Source: Victivallales bacterium (GTDB lineage: Bacteria > Verrucomicrobiota > Lentisphaeria > Victivallales > UBA1829). Taken from it: a DNA stretch of 44,036 nucleotides. How positions within the stretch are numbered: the first letter of the stretch is position 1; every line of letters starts with the position of its first letter. Below the pieces are notes generated by a model that saw only the letters and a list, made by a program, of their open reading frames with translations, made no database searches and was not told where the DNA came from. Where the stretch lies: assembly GCA_016285345.1 (NCBI GenBank), contig JAEEQN010000026.1, positions 1-44,036 on the forward strand, given 5' to 3'. Made by a program: the position numbers and the translations under genes. Positions 18,229 through 25,627 of this stretch are shown here, one piece after another.

Positions 18229-18795
18229 TTATTTGAGCGGGCGAAGCAGCGCGATCACCTGCCCGACCACTTCCGGGCCGGGTTCCGAATCCACGTTTAC
18301 CTGACGGCATACAGGAGCGGTTTCGGTATGTTCCATCACGATCATGCCGGGATGCAGACGGGCCGGCTTGGTCCAGACGATCAGAATGTCGCGGGGATCA
18401 ATATCGAATCCGGCGGACAGCCCGCTGAACAGGCCGAAACGGACGGCGAAAAGGTCCTTTGCGCGAACATTGTCCGGCAGCAGACTGGCATCCACGTGAT
18501 AATAGGATGACGGCGCGCCCGAAACATTTGTGCCCTTCATGTAAAACGGAACGCAGAGCGGGAGTTTCTTCGGCAGACAGACCCCCATTCCGACAGGCCG
18601 GATGCTCCGGCGGCGGCCTTTCTGCCGGACAATGACGTGCTTGCGTTCGAGTGCGGCGACATGCGCGGCCGCGGTGGACGGTTTGATGGAAAAATACCCG
18701 GCTATGTCATAAAGCGTGGGCGAAAAAGCGTTTTTACCGATGAAATCGCGAATGAAAACCGCAATCTCAAACTGACGTTTCGTGATTTTCTTCAT
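18229..18795 (-). CDS. LexA-like repressor with a defective autoprotease domain
   Basis: 188 aa. Residues 1-66 are a LexA-type winged helix (TKRQFEIAVFIRDFIGKNAFSPTLYDIAGYF, ending RRRSIRP). Residues about 78-186 align with the S24/LexA peptidase fold: YYHVDASLL corresponds to HYQVDPSL of LexA, and SGLSAG (124-129) to the SGMSM loop, so the nucleophile Ser127 may remain. However, the position of the catalytic Lys is Cys163 (VCR in place of VKR) and the Ala-Gly cleavage pair is Lys87-Gly88. It should therefore bind DNA but not cleave itself. Alignment is by eye. Regulon unknown. Confidence 0.72.
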   Translation of the reverse strand: MKKITKRQFEIAVFIRDFIGKNAFSPTLYDIAGYFSIKPSTAAAHVAALERKHVIVRQKGRRRSIRPVGMGVCLPKKLPLCVPFYMKGTNVSGAPSSYYHVDASLLPDNVRAKDLFAVRFGLFSGLSAGFDIDPRDILIVWTKPARLHPGMIVMEHTETAPVCRQVNVDSEPGPEVVGQVIALLRPLK

Positions 18796-18892
18796 TCATC
18801 CGGGTCCTGGGGTCGGGATTAGCGTGATTCCGGGGCAGAGGAAAAACCCGGAGTCATGTTTTTGGAATAGGAAAACAGTCTTTCGACAGAAT

Positions 18893-18921
18893 ACAATACA
18901 ACACGAAGCTGCAGCTTTCAA
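18893..18921 (-). promoter_or_regulatory. Promoter of the LexA-like gene
   Basis: Minus strand TTGAAA (18921-18916), 17-bp spacer, TATTGT (18898-18893), about 98 bases before the start codon. Confidence 0.55.
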
Positions 18922-18939
18922 GCGAGTTTTGCAACTTTT

Positions 18940-18955
18940 TTGAAAGTATTTTCAA
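18940..18955. promoter_or_regulatory. Candidate operator palindrome
   Basis: TTGAAA-GTAT-TTTCAA, a perfect 6+6 inverted repeat just upstream of the LexA-like promoter and 55 bases before the apgM promoter. A regulator half-site arrangement is plausible; which protein binds is unknown. Confidence 0.35.
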
Positions 18956-19009
18956 AGTATACTAACAATTGTCAGCATGTTTTTCGTTGCCGGACACCGC
19001 CGGGACGCC

Positions 19010-19038
19010 TTGACTTTTCGGCTCCGGTGTAGTATTTT
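19010..19038 (+). promoter_or_regulatory. Promoter of the ApgM-type gene
   Basis: TTGACT (19010-19015), 17-bp spacer, TATTTT (19033-19038). Confidence 0.6.
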
Positions 19039-19091
19039 ATTTATATCAAAACAATTCATCCACTGCATGACAGGAAAGGATCTCTCCAATC

Positions 19092-20315
19092 ATGAACGCA
19101 TGCGACCTGAAAGGCAAAGCCGTCGTCTTCCTCGGCGACGGCATGGCCGACCTCCCGATCCCCGAACTCGGCGGGAAGACCCCGCTCGAATCCGTCCCGA
19201 CCCCGACCATGGACAAGATCGCCGCGAACGGCGCGTCAGGCACGTTCCTGACCCTGCCGGAAGGCTACCCGACCTCCTCGGACGTGGCGAACATGTCCGT
19301 ACTGGGCTATGCGCCGTCGCTGTATTACCCGGGACGCGGCCCGATTGAAGCGGTCAGCCAGGGAATCCCGCTCGCGCCCGACGACGTCGCCTGGCGCTGC
19401 AACCTGATCACGGTCGAAGACGGCATCCTGAAGGATTATTCCGCCGGTCACATCACGAAGGAACACGCCCGCGTCCTGATGGAGGCGCTTCAGGAGCATT
19501 TCGGCTCGGACAAACTCACGTTCCACCCCGGCGTGAGCTACCGCAACCTGCTGATCCTGCACGGACCGGAATTCTCCCCGAAAGTCGGCTACTACAAACC
19601 GGATTCCTCGCAGGACATCCCGGTCGCCGAACTCCCGTGGACCGCGCTGGACGATTCGAAGGAAGCCGCATACACGGTGGAATTCCTGAACAAGCTCTGG
19701 GCGGACGCGGCGGCGTTCCTGGCCGAACATCCGCTTGTGAAGTCCGGCGAGGCTAAGGGCAACGCGATCTGGCCGTGGAGCCCGGGCCGCACGCCGTCGT
19801 TCCCGAAGTTCACGGAACGCTACGGCGGCAAGACCGGCGCGGTAATCACCGCGGTCGACGTGATCTCCGGCATCGCCAAGTGCGCCGGTATGGACGTGAT
19901 CCCGGTCGAGGGCGCCACCGGCTACATCGACACAAACTATGAGGGCAAAGCGGCGGCGGCAATCCGCGCGATCGAAGACCACGATTTCGTTTATGTTCAC
20001 CTTGAGGCGATCGACGAAACCGGACATGAGGGACGTCTCGACCTCAAAATGCAGGCGATTCGCGACTTCGAAAACCGCATCATCAAGCCCGTCGTCGAGG
20101 CACTTCAGGGACGCGGCGCGACGTTCGCGGTCCTCCCGGACCACCCCGTGCCGCTCTCCATGCGCCAGCACACGCGCACTCCGGTGCCGGTCTGTATCTG
20201 GGGTCCGCACATCCTGCCCGATTCCGTTACGGAATACTCGGAGAAGGCCGCGCCGAACGGTTCGCTCGGGTTCATGACCGGCGACGCGTTCATCCGGATG
20301 GTGCTGGATCTCTGA
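19092..20315 (+). CDS. ApgM-type cofactor-independent phosphoglycerate mutase / proposed homoserine kinase
   Basis: 407 aa, alkaline-phosphatase superfamily. Visible metal-site elements: VVFLGDGMADLP (Asp15 region), the TSSDVANMSVLGY segment with the nucleophile Ser-Asp near residue 62, HLEAIDETGHEG, and LPDHPVP near the C-terminus. This subgroup is annotated either as archaeal-type 2,3-bisphosphoglycerate-independent mutase or as a proposed homoserine kinase (the latter from gene neighbourhoods with thrA/thrC). Nothing in this neighbourhood decides. AGGAAAGGA precedes the ATG. Downstream a strong hairpin separates it from converging prmC. Confidence 0.88.
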   Translation: MNACDLKGKAVVFLGDGMADLPIPELGGKTPLESVPTPTMDKIAANGASGTFLTLPEGYPTSSDVANMSVLGYAPSLYYPGRGPIEAVSQGIPLAPDDVAWRCNLITVEDGILKDYSAGHITKEHARVLMEALQEHFGSDKLTFHPGVSYRNLLILHGPEFSPKVGYYKPDSSQDIPVAELPWTALDDSKEAAYTVEFLNKLWADAAAFLAEHPLVKSGEAKGNAIWPWSPGRTPSFPKFTERYGGKTGAVITAVDVISGIAKCAGMDVIPVEGATGYIDTNYEGKAAAAIRAIEDHDFVYVHLEAIDETGHEGRLDLKMQAIRDFENRIIKPVVEALQGRGATFAVLPDHPVPLSMRQHTRTPVPVCIWGPHILPDSVTEYSEKAAPNGSLGFMTGDAFIRMVLDL

Positions 20316-20387
20316 GAAAATAACGGAACAACCGATAAGATCGTTTGTGCGCGAGCGTAGCCGTGCACTGCTCGACACACAATGTGT

Positions 20388-20422
20388 GCCCGGATTGCCT
20401 TACGGCGGTCCGGGCGTTATTT
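20388..20422. terminator. Hairpin between convergent apgM-type gene and prmC
   Basis: GCCCGGATTGCC (20388-20399), loop TTAC, GGCGGTCCGGGC (20404-20415): 12 pairs counting two G-U. Followed on the plus strand by GTTATTT, a weak T-tract, so it probably ends the plus-strand transcript. A CACAC/GTGTG hairpin lies just before it. Confidence 0.55.
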
Positions 20423-21247
20423 ATATGCCGAGAGGAAACGCACCGAGCCGTACTGGTCTTTCAAAAGCGCGGGCTTGTTCAGATATTTTGAGGCGAGCTC
20501 AAATGCCCGGTCAGCATTGCACGGGTCAAGCTCGAAAAAGACGCGCCCGACCGGATTCAGAAATGAGGGAGATTGTTCCAGCGCACGGACGATGACGTCC
20601 AGACCGTCGGCACCGCCGAACAGCGCCTCGTCCGGTTCAAAGCCGCGCACGTTCGGCGGAAGATTGTCGCGGTCGCCTTCCGGGATGTACGGGAGATTCG
20701 CCGCGATGAGGTCGAACTTGCGTCCGGCGACCGGAGAGAAGAGATCGCCCTGCAGGAAGGTCACGTTCGGCAGGGCCAGTTTTTTCAAGTTGAGCTCGGC
20801 CCATTTCAGTGCGTCAGGGGATAGTTCGATGCCGACGACCGTCAGATCGGGACGTTCCGAGGCGAGCGCCAGCGAGATCGCGCCGCTGCCGACGCCGAGT
20901 TCACATACGGACGCACCGTGCGGCAGACCGTCGAGCATGAGGCTGATGGAATACTCCGTCTCGGGACGCGGGATCAGACATCCCGGACCCACGGCAAGCT
21001 CCAGATCGCGAAACGGCGCATGTCCGAAGATATACTGCCACGGTTCATTCTTCAGGCGGCGAGCCGCGAAGGATTCCGCGCGTGCCTGCACTTCGGATGA
21101 AAGGTGTTCATGAGCATAAAGCGGGAACTCGCGGTCGGGGATTCCGGCGGCTTCGCAGACAATGTAGTGCGCTTCGAGATCGGCCGCCTCGAATCCGGCC
21201 TGTGAAAATCGTTCCTTGAGATTCTTTTTCAGTTCAAGAAATGTCAT
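20417..21247 (-). CDS. prmC: Peptide chain release factor N5-glutamine methyltransferase
   Basis: Methylates the GGQ glutamine of release factors, using S-adenosylmethionine. 276 aa from the ATG at 21247; a longer TTG-started frame has no support. N-terminal helical domain with LKNEPWQYIFGHAPFRDLELAVGPGCLIPRPETE (typical of PrmC), then the Rossmann part with CELGVGSGAISLALA and DLIAANLPYIPEGD. The catalytic motif reads NLPY rather than the textbook NPPY. It lacks a clear Shine-Dalgarno. No prfA is adjacent in the window. Confidence 0.92.
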   Translation of the reverse strand: MTFLELKKNLKERFSQAGFEAADLEAHYIVCEAAGIPDREFPLYAHEHLSSEVQARAESFAARRLKNEPWQYIFGHAPFRDLELAVGPGCLIPRPETEYSISLMLDGLPHGASVCELGVGSGAISLALASERPDLTVVGIELSPDALKWAELNLKKLALPNVTFLQGDLFSPVAGRKFDLIAANLPYIPEGDRDNLPPNVRGFEPDEALFGGADGLDVIVRALEQSPSFLNPVGRVFFELDPCNADRAFELASKYLNKPALLKDQYGSVRFLSAYK

Positions 21248-21278
21248 GACAGAAGAAAAAACGAGGTTGTTTCCGTAC

Positions 21279-21337
21279 AAAAAACGGCGGCATCCGACGT
21301 GTCGCGGAAAAACCGCGGCACAGTCGTGAAAACCGCC
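21279..21337 (-). terminator. Terminator after the TRL lipoprotein gene
   Basis: Minus strand: GGCGG (21337-21333) pairs with CCGCC (21290-21286) around an inner hairpin, followed by GTTTTTT (21285-21279). Short outer stem, good T-run. Confidence 0.45.
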
Positions 21338-21383
21338 TGTTTGCTTTGTTTCGGCCGGAACGGATCTGGACCGGAGCGATCAA

Positions 21384-21770
21384 TTACTTCTGGCCGCTTT
21401 TGGCCGGAGCAAGGGTCTGATCGGGACCGAGGGCCTTGCCGGTACCGAAGACTTCGGTCTTGTAGATGCCGTAAATGCCGAAATAGTTCGTCACATGGGT
21501 ATTCGTCCATGCGATCTTGTCGATGCCGCCGTTGACCGCGGCTTCGTTGATGGAAGCATCGCCGCCTGCGACCCAGCCGAGGATGCTGTAGCAGGAGGAA
21601 GTACCGCGACGGTTATAGGACTGGCTCAGGTTGCCGTCGCCAACGGTTCCGGGCAGAATGACATCGGTGTAGAGACATCCGAGCGGGAACGGCGTCGCGC
21701 AGGAGGTGGCGGAAAGGGCGCCGAGGACGGCGCAGGCGGAAAGGACGGCGAGTTTGAGGGACTTTTTCAT
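21384..21770 (-). CDS. TRL-like family lipoprotein
   Basis: 128 aa. Signal peptide of about 23 residues ends in SATSC, a lipobox with Cys24. The mature part has the TRL pattern: GCLYTDVILPG, then CYSILGWVAGGDASINEAAVNGGIDKIA and NYFGIYGIYKTEVFG. TRL proteins are small lipoproteins first noted beside tRNA loci; function unknown. Start ATG 21770 follows CAGGAGA. Own promoter and terminator. Confidence 0.85.
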   Translation of the reverse strand: MKKSLKLAVLSACAVLGALSATSCATPFPLGCLYTDVILPGTVGDGNLSQSYNRRGTSSCYSILGWVAGGDASINEAAVNGGIDKIAWTNTHVTNYFGIYGIYKTEVFGTGKALGPDQTLAPAKSGQK

Positions 21771-21825
21771 GGGATTTGTCTCCTGATATGATGAGTTTCA
21801 GTTAAAAGCGTATAGTTTATAAAGC

Positions 21826-21854
21826 AATATATCATACTCCGCCGTTTTAATCAA
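21826..21854 (-). promoter_or_regulatory. Promoter of the TRL lipoprotein gene
   Basis: Minus strand TTGATT (21854-21849), 17-bp spacer, extended TGA-TATATT (21831-21826). Confidence 0.65.
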
Positions 21855-22053
21855 GTCGTTTTTCCGAAGTTTTCCAAAAAAAGAGGAAAAAAGAAGGCGG
21901 CGGGGCGGATTCAAGCGTCAGAAATCATGCTGGCGCGATAATGACTGGGGACCATTCCGAAAGATTCATTATCACATGCCTGGCGGATAAGCACACGGAT
22001 AGTGTTTCGGCGTTGCGAAAAAAGGGACAGGATTCCATTCCCGCGCACACGCG

Positions 22054-22093
22054 CAAGTTTCTGTCAAAACAGATTCCTTTTGACAGAAACTTG
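22054..22093 (+). repeat. Intergenic hairpin repeat, copy B
   Basis: Perfect 16-bp stem CAAGTTTCTGTCAAAA (22054-22069) / TTTTGACAGAAACTTG (22078-22093), loop CAGATTCC, preceded by CCCGCGCACACGCG. Its flank and loop match copy C. It lies in the 490-base gap 21855-22347, which holds copies B and C, a GGGAC triplicate near 22195 and no credible gene. Confidence 0.85.
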
Positions 22094-22253
22094 ACCGGGG
22101 TTTTCCCTGAATAAGATTCGGTTCAAAACCTTAATGCACACGGTCATTTATTCCCTCCCGGGGAGCCTTTTCGAGATAAGAAGCTATTCATGGGACGGGA
22201 CGGGACGGGGAATGGTTTCAAGGGCTCTTCCCGATCTTTCCCGCGCACACGCG

Positions 22254-22293
22254 CAAGTTTCTGTCAAACCAGATTCCTTTTGACAGAAACTTG
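22254..22293 (+). repeat. Intergenic hairpin repeat, copy C
   Basis: CAAGTTTCTGTCAAA (22254-22268) / TTTGACAGAAACTTG (22279-22293), 15-bp stem, same loop bases AGATTCC and same left flank as copy B. Located 55 bases beyond the trmB stop. Confidence 0.85.
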
Positions 22294-22347
22294 GAGGATT
22301 TTTGACTTTTCTGACTCCGCTTCAATTCTCCTCAAATGCAAAAGATT

Positions 22348-22956
22348 TCAGAGTTTCCTCCAGGCCCGGTGCGTCACTGTCTTGCCCTCGGACTCCCAGA
22401 GAAGCTCGAATCCGGTCTTGATGTCTGCGACGTCGGCGATGAGCGCGAGATCGGACGGAGCAAAAAGCCCCGACTCCGCGACGGTCCGGTCCGCAATCTC
22501 CAGATATTCCGCATTATCCGTGGAAAAATGGAACACGCCGTCCGGCTTCAGGATGCGTGCGAACTGCATCATGATGTCCGAGGTGATGAGACGGTGGCAG
22601 CGGTGTTTCGCCTTCGGCCACGGATCCGGGCAGAGCAGATTCACGCGGTCGAGGAACGCATCCGGGATCGTCCGGGAAATCAGCACGCGCGATTCGCATT
22701 TCAGCACGTGCAGATTCGTCATTCCACCCCGCAGGACGCGTTTCTGAACTTTCCGCACGCGGCCGAGCAGCATGTCCGCCGCGATCACGTACACGTCGGG
22801 ACGGCGTACCGCCAGAGCCAGCGCGTATTCGCCGTCGCCGCAGCCGAGGTCGAGCTCGACGCGCATTCCGGGCTCCGGCATCGGAAGCACGTTCTCCAGC
22901 CGGGCGTACAGATTATGGAGCATCACGATGCCGTCAACATGTTTTTTCGTTGTCAT
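22348..22956 (-). CDS. trmB: tRNA (guanine-N7-)-methyltransferase
   Basis: Forms m7G46 in the tRNA variable loop using S-adenosylmethionine. 202 aa from the ATG at 22956. Motif I is VELDLGCGDGEYALALA; the diagnostic CPDPWPKAKHRCHRL follows, then FHFSTDNAEYLEIA. The open frame extends upstream, but that part overlaps the PHP gene in another frame and has no family resemblance; AGGG precedes 22956. Overlaps the end of the PHP gene by 23 bases, so the two are co-transcribed. Confidence 0.92.
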   Translation of the reverse strand: MTTKKHVDGIVMLHNLYARLENVLPMPEPGMRVELDLGCGDGEYALALAVRRPDVYVIAADMLLGRVRKVQKRVLRGGMTNLHVLKCESRVLISRTIPDAFLDRVNLLCPDPWPKAKHRCHRLITSDIMMQFARILKPDGVFHFSTDNAEYLEIADRTVAESGLFAPSDLALIADVADIKTGFELLWESEGKTVTHRAWRKL

Positions 22957-23809
22957 GGGAATCCCTGTTCTGTTTTGCGGCAAGGAGCCGTTCATATACC
23001 TCAAACGGAATCGCGAGGTTATTGTCGATTCCGGTTCCCATTTTGACACGGGGATGGGAGGCACCGTGGAAATCGCTTCCGCCGGAAACCAGCAGCGAAC
23101 GGGCGCGGGCAAAATCCAGCGCATCAATCCGCTGCTGTTCGTCAAACATTGAATAATAGCATTCGAGGCCGTCGAGGCCGTAGGAGATCAGGCGCGATCC
23201 GATCTTGCGGAGGGCCGCCCTTGCTCCGTGCGCGGCATGAAGCGGATGCGCCCAGATCGCCAGGCCGCCCGCCTCATGGATCAGCCGGATGCAGGCGTCG
23301 ACGGGGTAATATTTGCGGAGGACATAGCACGGGCCGTTGCGACCGATCAGCCGTCCGAACACGCTCTGCATGTCCTGGAAATAGCCCTTTTTGAGCAGAA
23401 CGGACGCCATGTGCGGACGCCCGACGCTTTCGCCGCCCGCCTCGGCCAGCACCTCGTCCATCGTGATCTCGTATCCCTTCGAGCGAATTCTCTTCACCAT
23501 TTCCGCGTTGCGTTCCTCGCGCCACAGGCGCATCTGTTCCAGCGCGGACAGCAAAGAGGGGCAGCCGGGGTCAATGAACAAGCCTACAATGTGGATGTCC
23601 TTGTTGAACAGCATGCTCGCGAGTTCGACGCCGGGCACGGCATGAAGCGACGTTCCGGACGCGGCGGACAGAAAACGTTCCATGCCCGAAACCGTGTCGT
23701 GGTCGGTCAGTGCGGCAGCTTCCAGCCCCATATTCAGGGCGGCGGCGGCAAGCTCCTCCGGCGTCAGGGTGCCGTCGGAACATGTGCTGTGCATGTGAAG
23801 GTCAATCAT
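22934..23809 (-). CDS. PHP-domain phosphoesterase (nucleoside bisphosphate phosphatase-like)
   Basis: 291 aa. The four PHP motifs are visible: DLHMHSTCSDGTLTPEEL, LTDHDTVSG, PGVELAS, and later GRPHMAS, IWAHPLHA and SGGSDFHGASHP, giving the His/Asp set for the metal centre. This matches the YciV/RnaM group that hydrolyses 3',5'-nucleoside bisphosphates and trims short RNA 5' ends. Exact substrate is inferred from the family. First gene of a two-gene unit with trmB. Confidence 0.88.
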   Translation of the reverse strand: MIDLHMHSTCSDGTLTPEELAAAALNMGLEAAALTDHDTVSGMERFLSAASGTSLHAVPGVELASMLFNKDIHIVGLFIDPGCPSLLSALEQMRLWREERNAEMVKRIRSKGYEITMDEVLAEAGGESVGRPHMASVLLKKGYFQDMQSVFGRLIGRNGPCYVLRKYYPVDACIRLIHEAGGLAIWAHPLHAAHGARAALRKIGSRLISYGLDGLECYYSMFDEQQRIDALDFARARSLLVSGGSDFHGASHPRVKMGTGIDNNLAIPFEVYERLLAAKQNRDSHDNEKTC

Positions 23810-23883
23810 GAGGTCTCCAAAAGGCGGGATCGGCGGCGCATGGACTCCGGAATTTGAGGCGCGACGGAAAACCCGGCCATAAA

Positions 23884-23911
23884 ATATACAGCAAAAAACG
23901 TTTTTTTCAAT
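23884..23911 (-). promoter_or_regulatory. Promoter of the PHP-trmB unit
   Basis: Minus strand TTGAAA (23911-23906), 16-bp spacer, TATATT (23889-23884). Confidence 0.6.
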
Positions 23912-23921
23912 TCATCCGGCT

Positions 23922-23949
23922 TGATTATCATACTTTTAGTGCTATTTTA
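23922..23949 (+). promoter_or_regulatory. Promoter of the DksA-like gene
   Basis: TTGATT (23922-23927), 16-bp spacer, TATTTT (23944-23949), leaving a leader of about 130 bases; diverges from the PHP promoter. Confidence 0.5.
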
Positions 23950-24084
23950 AATACTTCGATGAATCTTTTCGGACCACGAACAATCATTCGATGAAAGTAT
24001 GAAAGACCGGTCCGGCAGGAGGAATCGAACTCAAAAACACAATAAACCGGCCTTTGACAGCCGTAAAACCAGGAGTTGTAACAG

Positions 24085-24969
24085 ATGAATAAGAACGAAT
24101 CAAAGAAGGCCAAAACACCGGCCTCCAAGCCGGCTGTCAAAACCGTTCCGAAAAAGGCTGCTGTCAAGGCTGTTGCCACTAAGAAGGCCGCTCTCCCCAA
24201 AAAAGCTCCGGCCAAGGCTGTCGCCACGAAGAAAGCCGCGCCGGTGAAGAAAGCTCCGGCCAAGGCCGTCTCTCCGAAGAAAGCCGCGCCGGTAAAGAAG
24301 GCTTCGGCCAAGGCTGTCGCCGCGAAGAAGATCACGTCTGCCAGGAAAGCCGTTGTCAAGGCAGTTGCCCCCAAAAAAGCTGCTCCGGCAAAGAAGGTTG
24401 CTGTCAAGGTTGAAAGGAAGAAGGCCGCGTCCGCAAAGAAGATATCTCCCGCTACATCCGTTTCCACAAAAAAGAAACTCGACAAGAACAAAGACGTCCA
24501 GGCGTCCCATCACGGCCGTATCATCACGAAGGCCGAACTCAAGGCGTTTCAGAACCAGGCGGAAGCCAACGGGCACGTCATCAAAAAAACCTACCTCTCG
24601 ATGAAGATGAAGAAACATTACAGAGAGATGTTGCTGAAACTGAGAGAATCGTATCAGGACCAGCTGAATATTCACCGCGATGACGCCCTCACCAACAGAA
24701 AATCCGGTCCCGGCGCGGGCATGGCGACGCACATGGCCGACTTGGGCAGCGACAATTTCCAGCACGATTTCGAGCTGGGACTCCTTTCGGACGAAGGAAC
24801 CGTGATCGAAATGATCGACGAAGCGCTGACCCGTCTCGACGAGAACGAATACGGCATCTGCATCGAATGCGGCCAGGAGATCAGCCCCGCCCGTCTTGAG
24901 GTCAAGCCGTATGCGCGGTTCTGTCTGGAATGCAAATCAAAAAAAGAAGCGTATGAGCGCCACCGCTGA
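24085..24969 (+). CDS. DksA/TraR zinc-finger protein with histone-H1-like lysine/alanine-rich tail
   Basis: 294 aa. Residues 1-130 are about two-thirds Lys, Ala, Pro and Val in KKAAPVKKAPAKAV-like repeats, as in histone H1 C-terminal tails and chlamydial Hc2. Residues about 140-294 are a DksA-type module: coiled-coil-like helices, a Gly-rich stretch, GTVIEMIDEALTRLDENEYGICIECGQEIS, and a four-Cys zinc finger (CIEC...CLEC). DksA proteins act in the RNA polymerase secondary channel; the tail should bind DNA or RNA. The acidic DxxDxA fingertip of classical DksA is not evident. AGGAG precedes the ATG. Directly upstream of lspA. Confidence 0.85.
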   Translation: MNKNESKKAKTPASKPAVKTVPKKAAVKAVATKKAALPKKAPAKAVATKKAAPVKKAPAKAVSPKKAAPVKKASAKAVAAKKITSARKAVVKAVAPKKAAPAKKVAVKVERKKAASAKKISPATSVSTKKKLDKNKDVQASHHGRIITKAELKAFQNQAEANGHVIKKTYLSMKMKKHYREMLLKLRESYQDQLNIHRDDALTNRKSGPGAGMATHMADLGSDNFQHDFELGLLSDEGTVIEMIDEALTRLDENEYGICIECGQEISPARLEVKPYARFCLECKSKKEAYERHR

Positions 24970-25066
24970 TCCGGTTTTCCGGCATAAGTTCTGCATGGCG
25001 GATGCGCATCATTACACATGATCCGCCGTACTGTATCGTCGTCATTCCACGCCGCCATTTTCCGTC

Positions 25067-25627
25067 ATGAAGTTTTTCTCGCCTGAAGCACAGATGAAGC
25101 CCGGATCCCTCCGGGAACGGCATGTCATCCTCGCGGCCGCCGTGTTCGCGCTGGTCCTGGCTGTCCTGGACCAGGCGACCAAGATACTGGTCCTGCGGAA
25201 CATCGGACTGCACGAACGCATCACGGTCATCCCCGGTTTTTTCGACCTCACACATGTTACGAACAAGGGCGCGGCCTGGGGCATGTTCCACAACCTGCCG
25301 TGGATCCCGTTCGGAATCTCGATTCTGGCGTTTGTCCTGCTGATCGTCTTTCTGCGGAAACTGAGCGCGGGATGGCCGGAACGCTGTTTCGCGCTGCTGA
25401 TGGTCGCCTCCGGCATCGTCGGAAACTGCACGGACCGTCTCTGGCATGGCGCGGTCATCGATTTCCTCCGCTTTTACTGGCGCAACCTTGAATGGCCGTC
25501 GTTCAACGTGGCGGATTCGGCAATCTGCTGCGGCGTGACGCTCTTCGTAATCTCCTCATTCTTCCGGCCCGAAAACAAATCAAAGGCGAAGCAGGATGAC
25601 GCCGGCGACGCTGCGAATTCTGCTTGA
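25067..25627 (+). CDS. lspA: Lipoprotein signal peptidase (signal peptidase II)
   Basis: Inner-membrane aspartyl protease that removes prolipoprotein signal peptides. 186 aa, four hydrophobic helices. Visible motifs: LDQATKILV, VTNKGAAWGMF, GIVGNCTDRLWHGAVIDFL and FNVADSAI; the two catalytic Asp lie in NCTDR and VADS. The usual GNxIDR reads GNCTDR. No clear Shine-Dalgarno; a second Met at codon 10 is an alternative start. Its substrates in this window include the lipoproteins at 17.7 and 21.4 kb. Overlaps miaA by 32 bases. Confidence 0.93.
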   Translation: MKFFSPEAQMKPGSLRERHVILAAAVFALVLAVLDQATKILVLRNIGLHERITVIPGFFDLTHVTNKGAAWGMFHNLPWIPFGISILAFVLLIVFLRKLSAGWPERCFALLMVASGIVGNCTDRLWHGAVIDFLRFYWRNLEWPSFNVADSAICCGVTLFVISSFFRPENKSKAKQDDAGDAANSA

